This document shows, piece after piece, positions 33,717-45,337 of a stretch of 64,000 nt of DNA. The stretch is from the NCBI GenBank assembly GCA_036172665.1, contig CM069871.1:57720713-57784712 (forward strand), given 5' to 3'. The position numbers were made by a program, and so were the translations under genes. The notes below the pieces were generated by a model that ran no database searches, had not been told where the DNA came from, and worked only from the letters and a program-made list of their open reading frames with translations. Numbering within the stretch: position 1 is the stretch's first letter; the number at the start of each line of letters is the position of its first letter. This DNA is from Prosopocoilus inquinatus (Eukaryota; Arthropoda; Insecta; Coleoptera; Lucanidae).

Positions 33717-35813
33717 TCAGGTCTTCGCTGCTGTTTGCCTGCTTCTGCTCCTCGTCGTTACTCGAGTCACAGTGGCTTCTGGTCGCGCTGGTGGTGGTTT
33801 AAATACCGTGTTGCCGTCACGCGTCGTTACGCTTGGTGGTTTTTCCGCTTGACTTCTTGTTGTTGGTTGATTGGGTCGTGCCTGTTGACTGCTTTCTCCT
33901 AATCCTGATGGTCCGGGGTTCGCTGGTTTCTGGCTTCGGGTTACTGGTCCTCGACGGTCGGTGGATTTTCGGATCACTGGCCTCCAGGTGGGTGGTAGTC
34001 GTAAGGCATCATCTCTGGTGTTTAAGTTCATCTGATGTTTCTCGATTTCTATCGCTTCTCGGATGATGCGTTTGGTCTTGTGTTCTACGCTGGCAATTGT
34101 TCTGGTGTTGTCGAAATCTATTTTGTGTGAAGTCGCTTTTACGTGTTGTGCCAATGATGATGTTTTCTCGTCCTTCTCGACGGCCTTTCGATGTTCTTCT
34201 CTCCTGACGCTTATTTTTCTATTTGTTTGGCCTATGTAGACCTTGTCGCAATCTTGACAGGGAATTCCGTACACGCCTTGGCTTTCCAGTTGTATTTTAG
34301 TTTTGACTGTTGGCAGGATGTTTCCAATTTTCTTGTCGGTGTTGAATGATGTCCGGATATTGTGTTTCTTGAGTATCCTGCTGATCTTCTCTGTTGTCCC
34401 TTTAACAAATGGTAGGCATGCTGTTCCTACTATATCTTTTTCCTCTTCCTGTGTCTTGGGTTTGCGTTGGTGTTCGGCTTTCCTGATTTGTTTGTCCTGA
34501 TATCCATTTTTTATTAAAGATGAGCGGATTTTCTTCATTTCTTCTACCTTGTTTTCTGAGTCAGCCAATCTTTGGGACCGGGTGACGAGGGTCCTTACCA
34601 CTGATTGCAATTGTGCTGGATGGTGATGTGATTGTGCGTTCAGGTACCGTTCCGTGTGGGTTGGTTTTCGGTATACGGAATGTCCAAGGCTTCCATCTGG
34701 TTTTTTCTTTATAAGTACATCGAGGAATGGAAGTTCGTTGTTTTCTTCGATTTCCATCGTGAACTTGATCTTCGGATGGATTTCATTCAGGTGTTGCAGA
34801 AATCTTCGTAGTTGTTCTTCTCCATGCTTCCATATTATGAAGGTGTCGTCCATATATCTGAGCCACAGGTGTGGTTTGTGACTTGCGGTATCGATGGCCC
34901 GTACTTCGAAATCCTCCATGAATAAGTTGGCGATTACAGGAGATAATGCTGATCCCATGGGTGATCCTTCTACTTGTTTATAACGTTGGTTCTTGAAGAT
35001 GAAGTAGGTGTTCTTCAAGCAGTGCTTCACCAGGTCCATGGTGTCGTCTGGGATGTGGTGTTTTAGATGAATGATATCCACTGCTTCGTCTATTGGTATG
35101 TTGGTGAATAGTGAGACCACGTCGAAACTTACTAGCAGATCTCCTGGTTCTACGGTGAAGTCCTTTATACGCTCGATGAAGTGGCCTGCGTTCTTTACGT
35201 AGGATTCTGCTTCTTCGGCGTATGGCTGCAGTCGTTTGGCCAAGAATTTTGCTAGTGGTTGTAACGGTGATCCGATGGAACTGATGATTGGCCTCAGTGG
35301 TATCCCTTCCTTGTGGATTTTTGGTAATCCGTAGAGCTTTGGGCATCTGGATGATTTTTCCCTCGGGATCAATTGTAATTGCTGCTCTTGACTGATTGAG
35401 CTGGCTTTGATTTTAGCTTTCGTTGTCTTCTCTAAGTATGTCGTTGGATCTGTGGCGATGGTGTTGTACGCTGGGTCGTTTAGTAGGACCTCCATCTTCG
35501 TTTCGTAGTCGTTACGATCCATCACAACGGTGGCGTTTCCTTTGTCGGCTGGAAGTATGACGATTTGTTCATTTTTCTTCAGCGTGTGTAGAGCTTGTAG
35601 TTCTTCTCGAGATAGGTTCCTCTTTGGTGGTTTTGCTCGTCTTAGGATTTGGGATACATCTTGTCGTATTGTCTCCGCTGTGTCCTCCGGTAATCCGATG
35701 ATGGATGCTTCCACACTGCATATTATGTTCTCCATTGGTATGCTGGCTGGCCACACCTGTGGCTCAGATATATGGACGACACCTTCATAATATGGAAGCA
35801 TGGAGAAGAACAA
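33717..35813 (-). CDS. Penelope-like element RT + GIY-YIG protein (PLE-2, 5'-truncated)
   Basis: Open frame of 698 codons for a PLE polyprotein: reverse transcriptase, then GIY-YIG endonuclease. About the first 21 residues come from the antisense of the facing copy, so true PLE sequence starts near PASIPMENII at about 35750 and the N-terminus is missing. In order: ADKGNATVVMDRNDYE (about residue 90), LYGLPKIHK and RPIISSIGSP, SFDVVSLFTNIP (about 229), GSPMGSALSPVIANLF, RYMDDTFIIW (about 317), FLDVLIKKK, and GVYGIPCQDCDKVYIGQTN (about 505-527) of the endonuclease. The tail is basic and Pro/Thr-rich. No stop or shift in the RT or endonuclease. The copy is young. Confidence 0.9.
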   Translation of the reverse strand: MFFSMLPYYEGVVHISEPQVWPASIPMENIICSVEASIIGLPEDTAETIRQDVSQILRRAKPPKRNLSREELQALHTLKKNEQIVILPADKGNATVVMDRNDYETKMEVLLNDPAYNTIATDPTTYLEKTTKAKIKASSISQEQQLQLIPREKSSRCPKLYGLPKIHKEGIPLRPIISSIGSPLQPLAKFLAKRLQPYAEEAESYVKNAGHFIERIKDFTVEPGDLLVSFDVVSLFTNIPIDEAVDIIHLKHHIPDDTMDLVKHCLKNTYFIFKNQRYKQVEGSPMGSALSPVIANLFMEDFEVRAIDTASHKPHLWLRYMDDTFIIWKHGEEQLRRFLQHLNEIHPKIKFTMEIEENNELPFLDVLIKKKPDGSLGHSVYRKPTHTERYLNAQSHHHPAQLQSVVRTLVTRSQRLADSENKVEEMKKIRSSLIKNGYQDKQIRKAEHQRKPKTQEEEKDIVGTACLPFVKGTTEKISRILKKHNIRTSFNTDKKIGNILPTVKTKIQLESQGVYGIPCQDCDKVYIGQTNRKISVRREEHRKAVEKDEKTSSLAQHVKATSHKIDFDNTRTIASVEHKTKRIIREAIEIEKHQMNLNTRDDALRLPPTWRPVIRKSTDRRGPVTRSQKPANPGPSGLGESSQQARPNQPTTRSQAEKPPSVTTRDGNTVFKPPPARPEATVTRVTTRSRSRQTAAKT

Positions 35814-36899
35814 CTACGAAGATTTCTGCAACACCTGAATGAAATCCATCCGAAGATCAAGTTCACGATGGAAATCGAAGAAAATAACGAACTTCCATTC
35901 CTCGATGTACTTATAAAGAAAAAACCAGATGGAAGCCTTGGACATTCCGTATACCGAAAACCAACCCACACGGAACGGTACCTGAACGCACAATCACATC
36001 ACCATCCAGCACAATTGCAATCAGTGGTAAGGACCCTCGTCACCCGGTCCCAAAGATTGGCTGACTCAGAAAACAAGGTAGAAGAAATGAAGAAAATCCG
36101 TTCATCTTTAATAAAAAATGGATATCAGGACAAACAAATCAGGAAAGCCGAACACCAACGCAAACCCAAGACACAGGAAGAGGAAAAAGATATAGTAGGA
36201 ACAGCATGCCTACCATTTGTTAAAGGGACAACAGAGAAGATCAGCAGAATACTCAAGAAACACAATATCCGGACATCATTCAACACCGACAAGAAAATTG
36301 GAAACATCCTGCCAACAGTCAAAACTAAAATACAACTGGAAAGCCAAGGCGTGTACGGAATTCCCTGTCAAGATTGCGACAAGGTCTACATAGGCCAAAC
36401 AAATAGAAAAATAAGCGTCAGGAGAGAAGAACATCGAAAGGCCGTCGAGAAGGACGAGAAAACATCATCATTGGCACAACACGTAAAAGCGACTTCACAC
36501 AAAATAGATTTCGACAACACCAGAACAATTGCCAGCGTAGAACACAAGACCAAACGCATCATCCGAGAAGCGATAGAAATCGAGAAACATCAGATGAACT
36601 TAAACACCAGAGATGATGCCTTACGACTACCACCCACCTGGAGGCCAGTGATCCGAAAATCCACCGACCGTCGAGGACCAGTAACCCGAAGCCAGAAACC
36701 AGCGAACCCCGGACCATCAGGATTAGGAGAAAGCAGTCAACAGGCACGACCCAATCAACCAACAACAAGAAGTCAAGCGGAAAAACCACCAAGCGTAACG
36801 ACGCGTGACCGCAACACGGTACTTAAACCACCACCAGCGCGACCAGAAGCCACTGTGACTCGAGTAACGACGAGGAGCAGAAGCAGGCAAGCAGCATGA
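35752..36899 (+). pseudogene. PLE-2 facing copy, 5'-truncated
   Basis: Plus-strand copy starting at the YMDD region (HLWLRYMDDTF) and running through the GIY-YIG domain (VYIGQTNRKISVRREEHR). It is nearly identical to the minus-strand copy, with only a few replacements such as DRNTVLK for DGNTVFK. It lacks RT motifs A and B, so it cannot work alone. Its end differs: about 22 bp (GCGAAGACCTGAAGATGGCA plus two bases) are missing, which removes the last codons and the 5' half of the hammerhead-like tail motif. Together with the minus copy it makes a palindrome with arms of about 1.3 kb. Confidence 0.9.
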
Positions 36900-37011
36900 G
36901 ACCTTGCCGAAACGTTGTCAGAAGACAAATAGTTCTTTAGAGAACTCAACGCGGAGGACTACCCGGAAGAATACTACAGCATTCAACACCCGCGGAAGCC
37001 TACGGATTAAC
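36900..37011 (+). other. PLE-2 tail of facing copy
   Basis: Tail from CCGAAACGTTGTCAGAAGAC to CGGAAGCCTACGGATTAACA, ending at a TA run. The same tail ends the other copies. Confidence 0.8.
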
Positions 37012-37036
37012 ATATATATATATATATATATATATA

Positions 37037-37358
37037 TAAGACCATCAGGATTAGGAGAAAGCAGTCAACAGGCACGACCCAATCAACCAACAACAAGAAG
37101 TCAAGCGGAAAAACCACCAAGCGTAACGACGCGTGACCGCAACACGGTACTTAAACCACCACCAGCGCGACCAGAAGCCACTGTGACTCGAGTAACGACG
37201 AGGAGCAGAAGCAGGCAAGCAGCAGCGAAGACCTGAAGATGGCAAGTGAGACCTTGCCGAAACGTTGTCAGAAGACAAATAGTTCTTTAGAGAACTCAAC
37301 GCGGAGGACTACCCGGAAGAATACTACAGCATTCAACACCCGCGGAAGCCTACGGATT

Positions 37359-37375
<17 letters not shown>
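37037..37375 (+). mobile_element. PLE-2 3' fragment, tandem
   Basis: Third partial copy in the same direction as the preceding one: the last part of the coding tail (GACCATCAGGATTAGG onward) plus the full 3' tail, again ending CGGATTAACA and a TA run. It contains the complete CTGAAGATGGCAAG...CTTGCCGAAAC motif missing from the copy before. Partial tandem arrays are known for Penelope elements. Confidence 0.88.
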
Positions 37376-37398
<23 letters not shown>

Positions 37399-37404
37399 TA
37401 ATTA

Positions 37405-38197
37405 TGAGTAACATTTGTCCCTGCCCAATTCAATGTGATGTTTGTCAAGGTTCTCTCCATATTGGTTGTACCGGCCTATCCGAGTCTGACATTAAAATCA
37501 CAAGGGCAAAATCTCGTTCCGTAAAAGTCGTATGTACTGGCTGCAGCAATAACATGGCGCAGTTTAAAGATCTAAAAGCGCTTGTAAACTCTCTACGAAC
37601 GGAATTTTCTACTCAACTAATAACAGTTCAAAATAACTTTGATGCCCAGCTACAGGAAATTAAGTCGTTGATTAATAAAGAGCAAGTGCATGAGTCTTCA
37701 AACTCATTTGATGATATAGTTCAGGAGATTTTGGAAAGACAAAAACGCTGCAAAAATGTCATTATATATAACCTTCCGGAACAATCGAGTGTTATCAATA
37801 GGGAACAACGTACGGAAAACGAGAATTTGGCTATTTCCGATGTATTTAGGGCTATTAACCCTGAAATACAACTAGGGACATCAAATTTCATAGATTAGGT
37901 CGATTTCAAGCCGTCGGCAACGCTCCGAATGGTTCACAAGAACCTATCAGACCCCGACCAGTTAAAGTCATTCTCAATAACGAAGATGACGTTATTAATA
38001 TTATTAAATATGCTTAAAATCTACAGGAGAGTGAAGTTTTCAGGACCATTTCAATATCTTTTGATAGGACCCCCAGGCAGATTGAACAGTACAAGCGTGT
38101 GAAAACTGAATTCGACACCAGATGTAGCTACGGCGAAAGAAACTTAAAAATACGTTATATAAATGGATTACCGAAGATCGTTTCTTTAAACGAGTAG
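37405..38197 (+). pseudogene. Non-LTR retrotransposon ORF1, broken
   Basis: ORF1-type RNA-binding protein. It starts at ATG 37405 (MSNICPCPIQCDVCQGSLHI) with a partial PHD-like Cys/His finger (CDVCQGSLHIGCTGLS...CTGC), then a helical part with DIVQEILERQKRCKNVIIYN, which begins an RNA-recognition-like fold, up to 37898. A frameshift near 37880 moves the frame to KFHRLGRFQ, and a stop follows at about 38015. The finger, helical region, then GRFQ-type order fits CR1/Jockey-group ORF1. The longer open frame upstream of 37405 is PLE tail joined by chance. Confidence 0.75.
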
Positions 38198-41040
38198 CGA
38201 CACCCAATTGCACTATTTTTCCGTTATTTTTTTATCAGAACGTTCGCGGCTTAAATTCTAAAATAATAAGTTTTTATAATAATGTAGCATCTTTCAGTAA
38301 CTTACATTGTATTGCGTTGTCTGAAACCTGGATAGATGATACCGTTAAAACTAGTGAATTATTCCCTGATAATTATGTTGTGTATAGAAAAGACAGACAC
38401 AAAAGTGCTTTAGATGTATCTAGAGGTGGAGGTGTGCTATTAGCTGTTAAAATACAACTCAAAAGCTGCGAAATTGATCTATCTGGTATTACTAATCTTC
38501 TCACTTCTGTTGATATAGTTGCAGTAAAATTATTAATAAGTCCCACTCCATTATGTATTTTGGTAGTATATATTCCCCCCTCTACGAAAATTAATGAATA
38601 TGAATTGTTTATTGAATTGTTGAGTAATATAGAAGATCTCTCTGCCCATAGAGTAATTATAGTCGGAGATTTCAACGCCCCTCAGATTCGAAGCGCCTCT
38701 TTAAATGGAATAACTATATTGCTAAATAACTTCAAAGAATTTCTTAACTTGGAACAATATAATAACATTCTTAATAACTATGATCGTACTCTTGATTTTG
38801 TATTTTCTAATGTATGCTGTATTGTTGAAAAGTCGGAATGTGCTTTGGTAAATGAAGACTTGTATCATCCTGCACTGGAATTCTATCTTAACGATCACTC
38901 TCAGATCAATTTTCAAAACAATAACGAAGTTTCCAATTTTAACTTTAGAAAGGCGAATTTTTTTGCTTTATATGATTGTTTGCTGTCCGTGGATTGGTCC
39001 CAATTGGAAAATATTAACGATGTTAATGAAGCTTGCTCTGTTTTTTACAATTTAATTTATGCAGTGTTTGATACTTCGGTTCCCAAGTATTCCTTGCGGT
39101 CCCATCACTCTTGCAGATATCCACCATGGTTTAACACAGAAATCATTAACTTACTTAAAATCAAAGCTAATGTTCACAAGAAATATAAGAAATTCAAATC
39201 TGACGATTATCTAAACTTATTCAAATACTATCGATCAACATGTAAACAACCAATACATGTTACGTATAACAACTACATCCACAACATTGAAGGAAATATA
39301 CGTTCAAATCCCAAAAGTCTTTGGCAGTATATTCAGCAGAAAAAGGGCTCGACCCGTATTCCAGGCTTAATGAAATATGACGGTCTTGAGCTGTCAACTC
39401 CTCAGGATATTGTTAATTCCTTTGCTCTATTCTTCAACAGCGTTTACAATCCATCTAATCAGGCTAATGCAGATCGCATAAACATCACTAATTCTATACC
39501 TCATAGCACAACAGTGAATGTTCCTAAATTCTCTGAAAATGATATATTGGGTGCCTTGAAAAATCTAAAGAACAGCTTTACTGCTGGTGTTGATGGAATT
39601 CCTAGTTTCTTAGCCAAAGATTGTGCTTTTATATTTGTAAAACCCTTACTTATAATTTATAATCTAATTTTAAAACACTCTGTATTTCCCACAATCTGGA
39701 AAGAAGCTTCTATTTGTCCAGTCTTTAAGAAGGAAGACCAAAGCTGTGTCGAGAATTACCGGCCAATCACTATGATTTGCAACTTTGCGAAGGTTTTTGA
39801 AAGTCTGTTAGTAAAATCCATCTATCACTCAGTAAAGTTTTATATAGATAACGATCAACATGGTTTTATGGAAAAACGATCAACTGCGACGAATCTATGC
39901 TCTTTTACCCAGTGCGTGGACAACACAGGTCAAGTCGATGTAGTACATACTGATTTTCAAAAAGCCTTCGATAAAATCGATCATTACATCTTATTAGAAA
40001 AGCTGCGTTGTTATGGTTTTTCACAACATTTAATTAACTTATTTTCATCCTATCTCATTGACAGATGGAATACAGTCAAATACCAAATTTTTTTCTCTAA
40101 TAAATACTCACCAACCTCTGGGGTGCCCCAAGGGTCTAATCTTGGCCCCTTATTGTTCTTACTATTTATAAATGACATAAATAGTGTTATATCTTGCTGC
40201 AAGTTGCTCTTTGCTGATGATATGAAAATATTCTTAAAAATCACTTCAATTTCTGACTGCCTTGTTCTTCAGATAAATCTTGATGCTATAGTTCGTTGGT
40301 GCAAAAATAATCTTCTTCCTCTTAACATACCTAAATGTTCCGTTATTACCTACTCTAAAAAACATGCTCCGTATTTGTTTATTTACTCTATTAACGATAT
40401 TCGCTTAACACGAGTTGACTGTATTACTGATTTGGGAGTTACTTTTGATGCTAACGTAACATTTACACAGCATATTTTAAATATCGTTTCCAAGGCTTAT
40501 AAAACTTATGGTTTTATCTATCGCAACTGTAGAGAATTTTCGGATGTAACAACTTTACGAACTTTACACTTCTGTCTTATAAGATCAAGACTTGAATATT
40601 GCTCCATTGTTTGGTTTCCCATCTTCTCTACATATATCCACCTTATTGAAGCAGTGCAGAGAAAATTTTTCAAATTCTTAAGCTTCCTCCAAGATGGAGA
40701 ATATCCTCTCCAAGGCTTTGGTCAAGTTTTCTTATCTAGGTATGACTGTGCGTCCTTACATACTAGACGTATTTGTTTAGCTATAAAATTCTTATATAAC
40801 TTAATCTGTTTCAAAAGTGATTGCCCTCGGTTGCTTGATAGATTCAATTTCTTTATTCCCAGACTTAATTCACGCCAAAATCAAACGTTCTATGTTGCCT
40901 CAAGCCGTACTAATTTGTTATTTAAATCCCCCATTTCAGTAATGTGTCATTATTTCAGTCGTATCTCTAATAGATGTGACATAAATGCTGATTCTATAAC
41001 GTATATAATTTCTGAAGCAACTGATTTGTTTGAGCGTTAG
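38110..41040 (+). CDS. Non-LTR retrotransposon ORF2: endonuclease and reverse transcriptase
   Basis: Protein that nicks the target and copies element RNA into it. The frame is open from 38110; the first ATG is at 38317, inside the endonuclease domain, so the real start is uncertain. The APE-like endonuclease shows YQNVRGLNSK (38233), LSETW, GGGVLLAVK, VVYIPPS, VGDFNAP, LDFVFSN and NDHSQI, where SDH is usual. The RT shows CPVFKKED...NYRPITM, HGFMEKRSTATNL, TDFQKAFDKIDH (motif A), SGVPQGSNLGPLLFLLFIND (motif B) and LLFADDMKIF (motif C). There is no interruption over 907 codons from the ATG. A CR1/Jockey-type clade is likely; placement needs a tree. Confidence 0.92.
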
Positions 41041-41244
41041 CCGGTTTTTTTTAGTGTTCTTTTTCTTTTAGTCAGTCACTGCAAAGACACTTATTGTAAG
41101 TTTAGTTTTGCTATTGTATGTATAATGTCTTACTTAGATACTAGGTTATCTTTATTATAACTTTTCTCCTTAGCCGCGAATTGTACGATTAAATTTATTT
41201 ATTTTTTTTTTCCTGTAATTGGGTGTTACCTGTTGGAAATAAAG

Positions 41245-41282
<38 letters not shown>
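41041..41282 (+). other. Non-LTR 3' UTR and (ATT)n tail
   Basis: A T-rich 3' UTR with AATAAA at 41238-41243, then an (ATT)n run from 41246 to 41282. A simple-repeat tail instead of poly(A) is usual for several non-LTR clades and marks the 3' end of the insertion. Confidence 0.85.
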
Positions 41283-41283
<1 letters not shown>

Positions 41284-42619
41284 AAAACAGGTTTTCAATG
41301 GCGTCGAAAAATTAGGATCACATCAGTAACTAATACTAACTAAGTTATATTAATTGTGTTTTGATTTAAAAGTATGTATGTATGTGACACATAAACATAT
41401 GTATTATTTTAATATTGCATGAGTGAAGAAAAAATGCAATTTATATTACCGGTATTTATGATGCATCAAGTACAATGCACGACCATACAAAAAAATTAAA
41501 AAAAAAGATATTAAAGAATCAGTTACTCGCGCGCATTAAAAATAAAAACGACCCTCGGGGCATTAAATTTAATCAGGCAGTTCCATACTTGCATTGTGTT
41601 TAAATTAAATTTTAAGGTGCATTTACCTAGCGAACGCATTCGTACATTACTTAAATTGCCCGGAGCGGCAATTCCGAGCGCGGCCGTTTCATTTATTATG
41701 ACAATTTAAGCGCTGTTCTGCACAGAAACATGTTGTATGTAAATCGGAACATTAGGAGGAAGTTCTGAAAGAAACAAGGTAGTTTATTATGTCGTTAAGG
41801 TTGACGTTCCTTCGCTTGCACTTATTCCATTTGCAGGCTGCGTTCATATCTTTTGCGGACCGGGGAATACCGCTCTGCTGGGAGATGTACGGAACGGCAC
41901 GCTGCATTCGTGATTTACGCTTGCCATTCATAGATAAAGAAGATTGTTTCATGGAATATTGATTCCGAAGCGAAGAACAGATGTTTGTGCATATAATTTT
42001 AGTACTTCTTCCATGATATCATAAATTGACAATGAAATGCTGAAGTTGCTCTAATAAGAGAAAATATGATATGGAATAGCAATAACTTCAATTAGGTTCT
42101 CTTCTAGGAAATCAGGTTTCTTAACATTAAGGTTTCTCTTAATAACCATATCAATATTGTCAATGTCAACATCATAAATTCAAAAGGAACTTTGAGAGGA
42201 TTTCACCTTCAATTCAATAACTGCATTGTACTCTAGTTGAAATTTACGCTTCTTCATTTTTCTTCTTTTATCTTCTTTCGCTCATTCTTATATCTGTTTC
42301 ATCTTTTGAATATTTGTTTATCTTTTCTCCGTCCACCTTTTCTTCAATCTGCTTCAATTACTTGACTGGCTAGTTCTCCTTCTCGGGCTATCCTGTTTCT
42401 GCTTCTTCCTTTAATTTTCTGTAATGAGTGGCTGCTCGTTTGACTTCTATTTTTTGTGCGGACGGGGGTTGGAATCCACCTTTCAACCCCTTTTTGTCCC
42501 CAATTCTTTTAAACAAACCGTACAAATTTGGATCTCGATTTGTGAGTAGCGTTCTCTGGTTTAGCCAAAAGCCAGAAATCATTTCCAAACTGTTCTCCAT
42601 GAATTACTCGAATGGCATC

Positions 42620-43168
42620 TACTAATTTGGAAATTGAAAAAGCACCGTCGACTTTGCAAGAAAGAAAACAAAAGAGTATCGATTTAAGAAGGAAATGAAT
42701 GGAACGGCCGCCAAGAAAGAGCACACAAACGAAAACAAAGTGATATCGTCAAAAAGAAAAATAAAAAAATAAGTGACCAAATAGTCGACAAAAAAAAGAA
42801 CACTGAAGAACCAAAAATATAAGAAAACACATGACGTTCGATTTAAGTGAAGCGCAAAATTGAACCGATGCCTTCAACGTGAAGAAGAAATTAGAAAATT
42901 AAATGAAACAAAATAAAATAAAACAGAGACGTTCAAAAGAATGGGGAAAAAGTAAATTCTGGACGACGAACGCGACGAACTTATTTGGAAAATGACAAAG
43001 CACGATCGACTTTTACAGAAAGAAAACAAAAGATGATCGATTTAAGAAGTGATATTGATGAAAAGGCCGCCAAAAAGAAAACACAAACGAAAATAAAGTG
43101 GCGTCGTGATGAAATAGTCGACAAAAAAAGAACATTGAAGTACCGAAAATATAAAAAAACAAATGACG
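42620..43168 (+). repeat. Diverged tandem duplication, period about 359 bp
   Basis: Block 42620-42837 (CTAATTTGGAAATTGAAAAAGC ... ACATGACG) matches 42979-43168. Shared landmarks are GAAAGAAAACAAAAGA, GGCCGCCAA and AAATAGTCGACAAAAAAA. The sequence is A-rich, and the second copy gives a lysine-rich 78-codon frame (42985-43221) that I regard as chance. Confidence 0.65.
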
Positions 43169-44733
43169 ATAATAGTCCACTCCTTATCTCTTTCTCGGCT
43201 TACTTTAGAGTTTTTCTTTAAAATAACTTAAACAAAAACCTGATTTTTTTAGTAACAAGATATATTGAAATTTAAGATAAATTTTCGTACATTAACAGAG
43301 ATTCCAAGAAACCATTATGTGAATTAAGTTAAATTAATTATTTAAAATCTAACAATTATCACAAGACAGAATCTAAGTACACTTTATTTAAATTAAATTA
43401 GAAAAATTAACTGACAAAATAATTTTGAATTTTGAAAAAGAAAATCTTTGTAAAGAAGAAAATTAAGGCGCGTGTAAAACCGATGACTTCATTTGCGGAA
43501 CTGCTACCGAACTTTCTTCTTTGGTTCTATTTATTACGAAATCAAGGGTGACGTGCTAGTCCCTAGATTTTCGAAGAATTGGCTTGCACCGGGAGCTGCA
43601 TTCATGCAACGCAAGAAGCTTTTCCATGACTTACCATTAATTCAACTTCAAAGCAGTGCAATGCAAATATACTAACATAACATGTTTTTAATTTTGTATT
43701 TTCAAATGAATGCTTCCACTTGATTTCTATTTTAGTAAAGCATCTTAATTAAATAAAGTGTACTAAATTGCACAAAAATAATAATAACGATAAGAATCTG
43801 GATTCTTACGCAGTATTTCTTTTGATTTTTGTCTTATTTGACGGCTCAGCTTTAATAGAGGAGACATAATAAAATGGAAACCAAAAGAAAGTATGTCCAG
43901 AGGAAAGTCGAAAATGAGATGGGGATATTGGGTTATTATGATAATAATGAGATTTTCTGAATACAAAAAGAAGATAAAAAACAGAAAAAATGGATGAAGG
44001 TAATGGATAAAGCAAAGAAGCACCATTGATCTACACAGAGACGGAAAGAAGAAGTTGAGAGGAGTGACCTCCATCATCCAACCACTCATTAAAAACAATC
44101 AAGACCAGTAGAGCTCAATTTTTCACCATTTCTAAACTATTATCGACTTAGTTCTAATTGGGAAGATGTTTTGTACGTGAGGATTGTTGTATGATAATTG
44201 CCGATCGACATTTCTTCTTTTTTACTTCGACTATTTTACTTTCCCCGCAGTAATTGTTATTGGATTTCTTGAATATTTGTTCCTCATTCCTTACTACTCT
44301 TTTCCTTTTTTCCTTACTATTTTGCCCCCCACTCACTCTTATTCGGTTACGCAAATATAACGTTTACAACTGTATTTCGTGGGAATTAAACAGTATGTTT
44401 ATCTAACGTCGAGACTAGGTCATGAAGTGTGACGTCGTTTTGTTTTTTTGTTCTTGCGAAATAAGTCTTGTCAGCTTGTTATTCTGTTGGTTAAAAATTG
44501 CGTCCACGCTTGACATTTGTTGCCAGTGGCTCCCACTGACATCAAGTTTTACTCGGTTGGTTTTGACTTATGTCTACTCGATTTTGTTTCGTTTGAACTC
44601 GTTCGAATTTTTATATATGATGGATGCTTGTTGCAATAGCAACTATTTTTTTTTATTGTAGTTCGCTTTCGAAAGTAACTCTCAAGATTATTTTTTTTAA
44701 ATAAATAAAATGATTATGAAGTATATAAAATAA

Positions 44734-44957
44734 ATACATGTCGTCGCTTCTTCTTGTTTATTTTGCGTCATTGTACGATATTTTTTAATGCTACATGACG
44801 TCATTTACTGTCATATTACGGCCGCTACATCAAATTTATTTAATTAAATTAATCAAACAAATACACGTCGTCGCTTTTTCTTGCTTATTTTACATCAGTG
44901 TAAGTCATTTTTCAACGCTATATGACGTCATTCACAGTCATATTACGGCCGCTACAT
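44734..44957 (+). repeat. Tandem duplication with CRE-like sites, period 128 bp
   Basis: 44734-44830 and 44862-44957 are related copies, from ACRTGTCGTCGCTT to ATTACGGCCGCTACAT. Each carries a perfect TGACGTCA (44796-44803 and 44923-44930), the consensus CREB/ATF site. Duplicate spacing and conservation could mean regulation, or simply a recent duplication. Confidence 0.6.
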
Positions 44958-45048
44958 TACGGTGCCGTTATCCTAAGAAACCGAGGCTCTAGTTCAACGA
45001 AACGAACGAAAGCGACGTGGGCAGCGACGCCCCCTCCCCCCCACCCCC

Positions 45049-45085
45049 TATTTATAGAATTTTGAAGTCAGTTCCGTACTCAGCT
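45049..45085 (+). promoter_or_regulatory. Possible core promoter
   Basis: TATTTATAG at 45049-45057 follows a C-rich run, and arthropod initiator-like TCAGT (45068) and TCAGC (45080) follow. The second spacing, about 33 bp to its A, fits a TATA/Inr promoter. The sequence downstream resembles a 5' UTR in composition, but no coding exon is attached. Tentative. Confidence 0.2.
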
Positions 45086-45337
45086 GACCGTACTCTGTAA
45101 CGTACTCCTTTTATCTTTATTTTTATATTATTTCGCATATCCTAGCATATTAGTTTAAATTACTAACGTCAGTTACTCGCAATGTTTATCGTTTTCGGAC
45201 TTAAGATCCAGCTGTTCGATCAGTACTGATCTTTTGCGTTTAGTGTAAAATAATCTTTCGAGTTTAGTTTCGTTACGTATTACCGACGTTTGTGTCATTA
45301 ATTTTAGCCGTTTGGGCTGTGCGTTCTATGAGTCGAA

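Noticed and set aside
33654..37299. Many frames antisense to the PLE (for example 33833-34066, 36559-36792)
   Set aside because: They are shadows of the PLE coding strand in the two facing copies; identical shadows appear in both arms.
37239..37898. A 219-residue frame that looks like an ORF1 with an extended N-terminus
   Set aside because: The first part is PLE tail plus a TA microsatellite read through by chance. The ORF1-type sequence starts at 37405.
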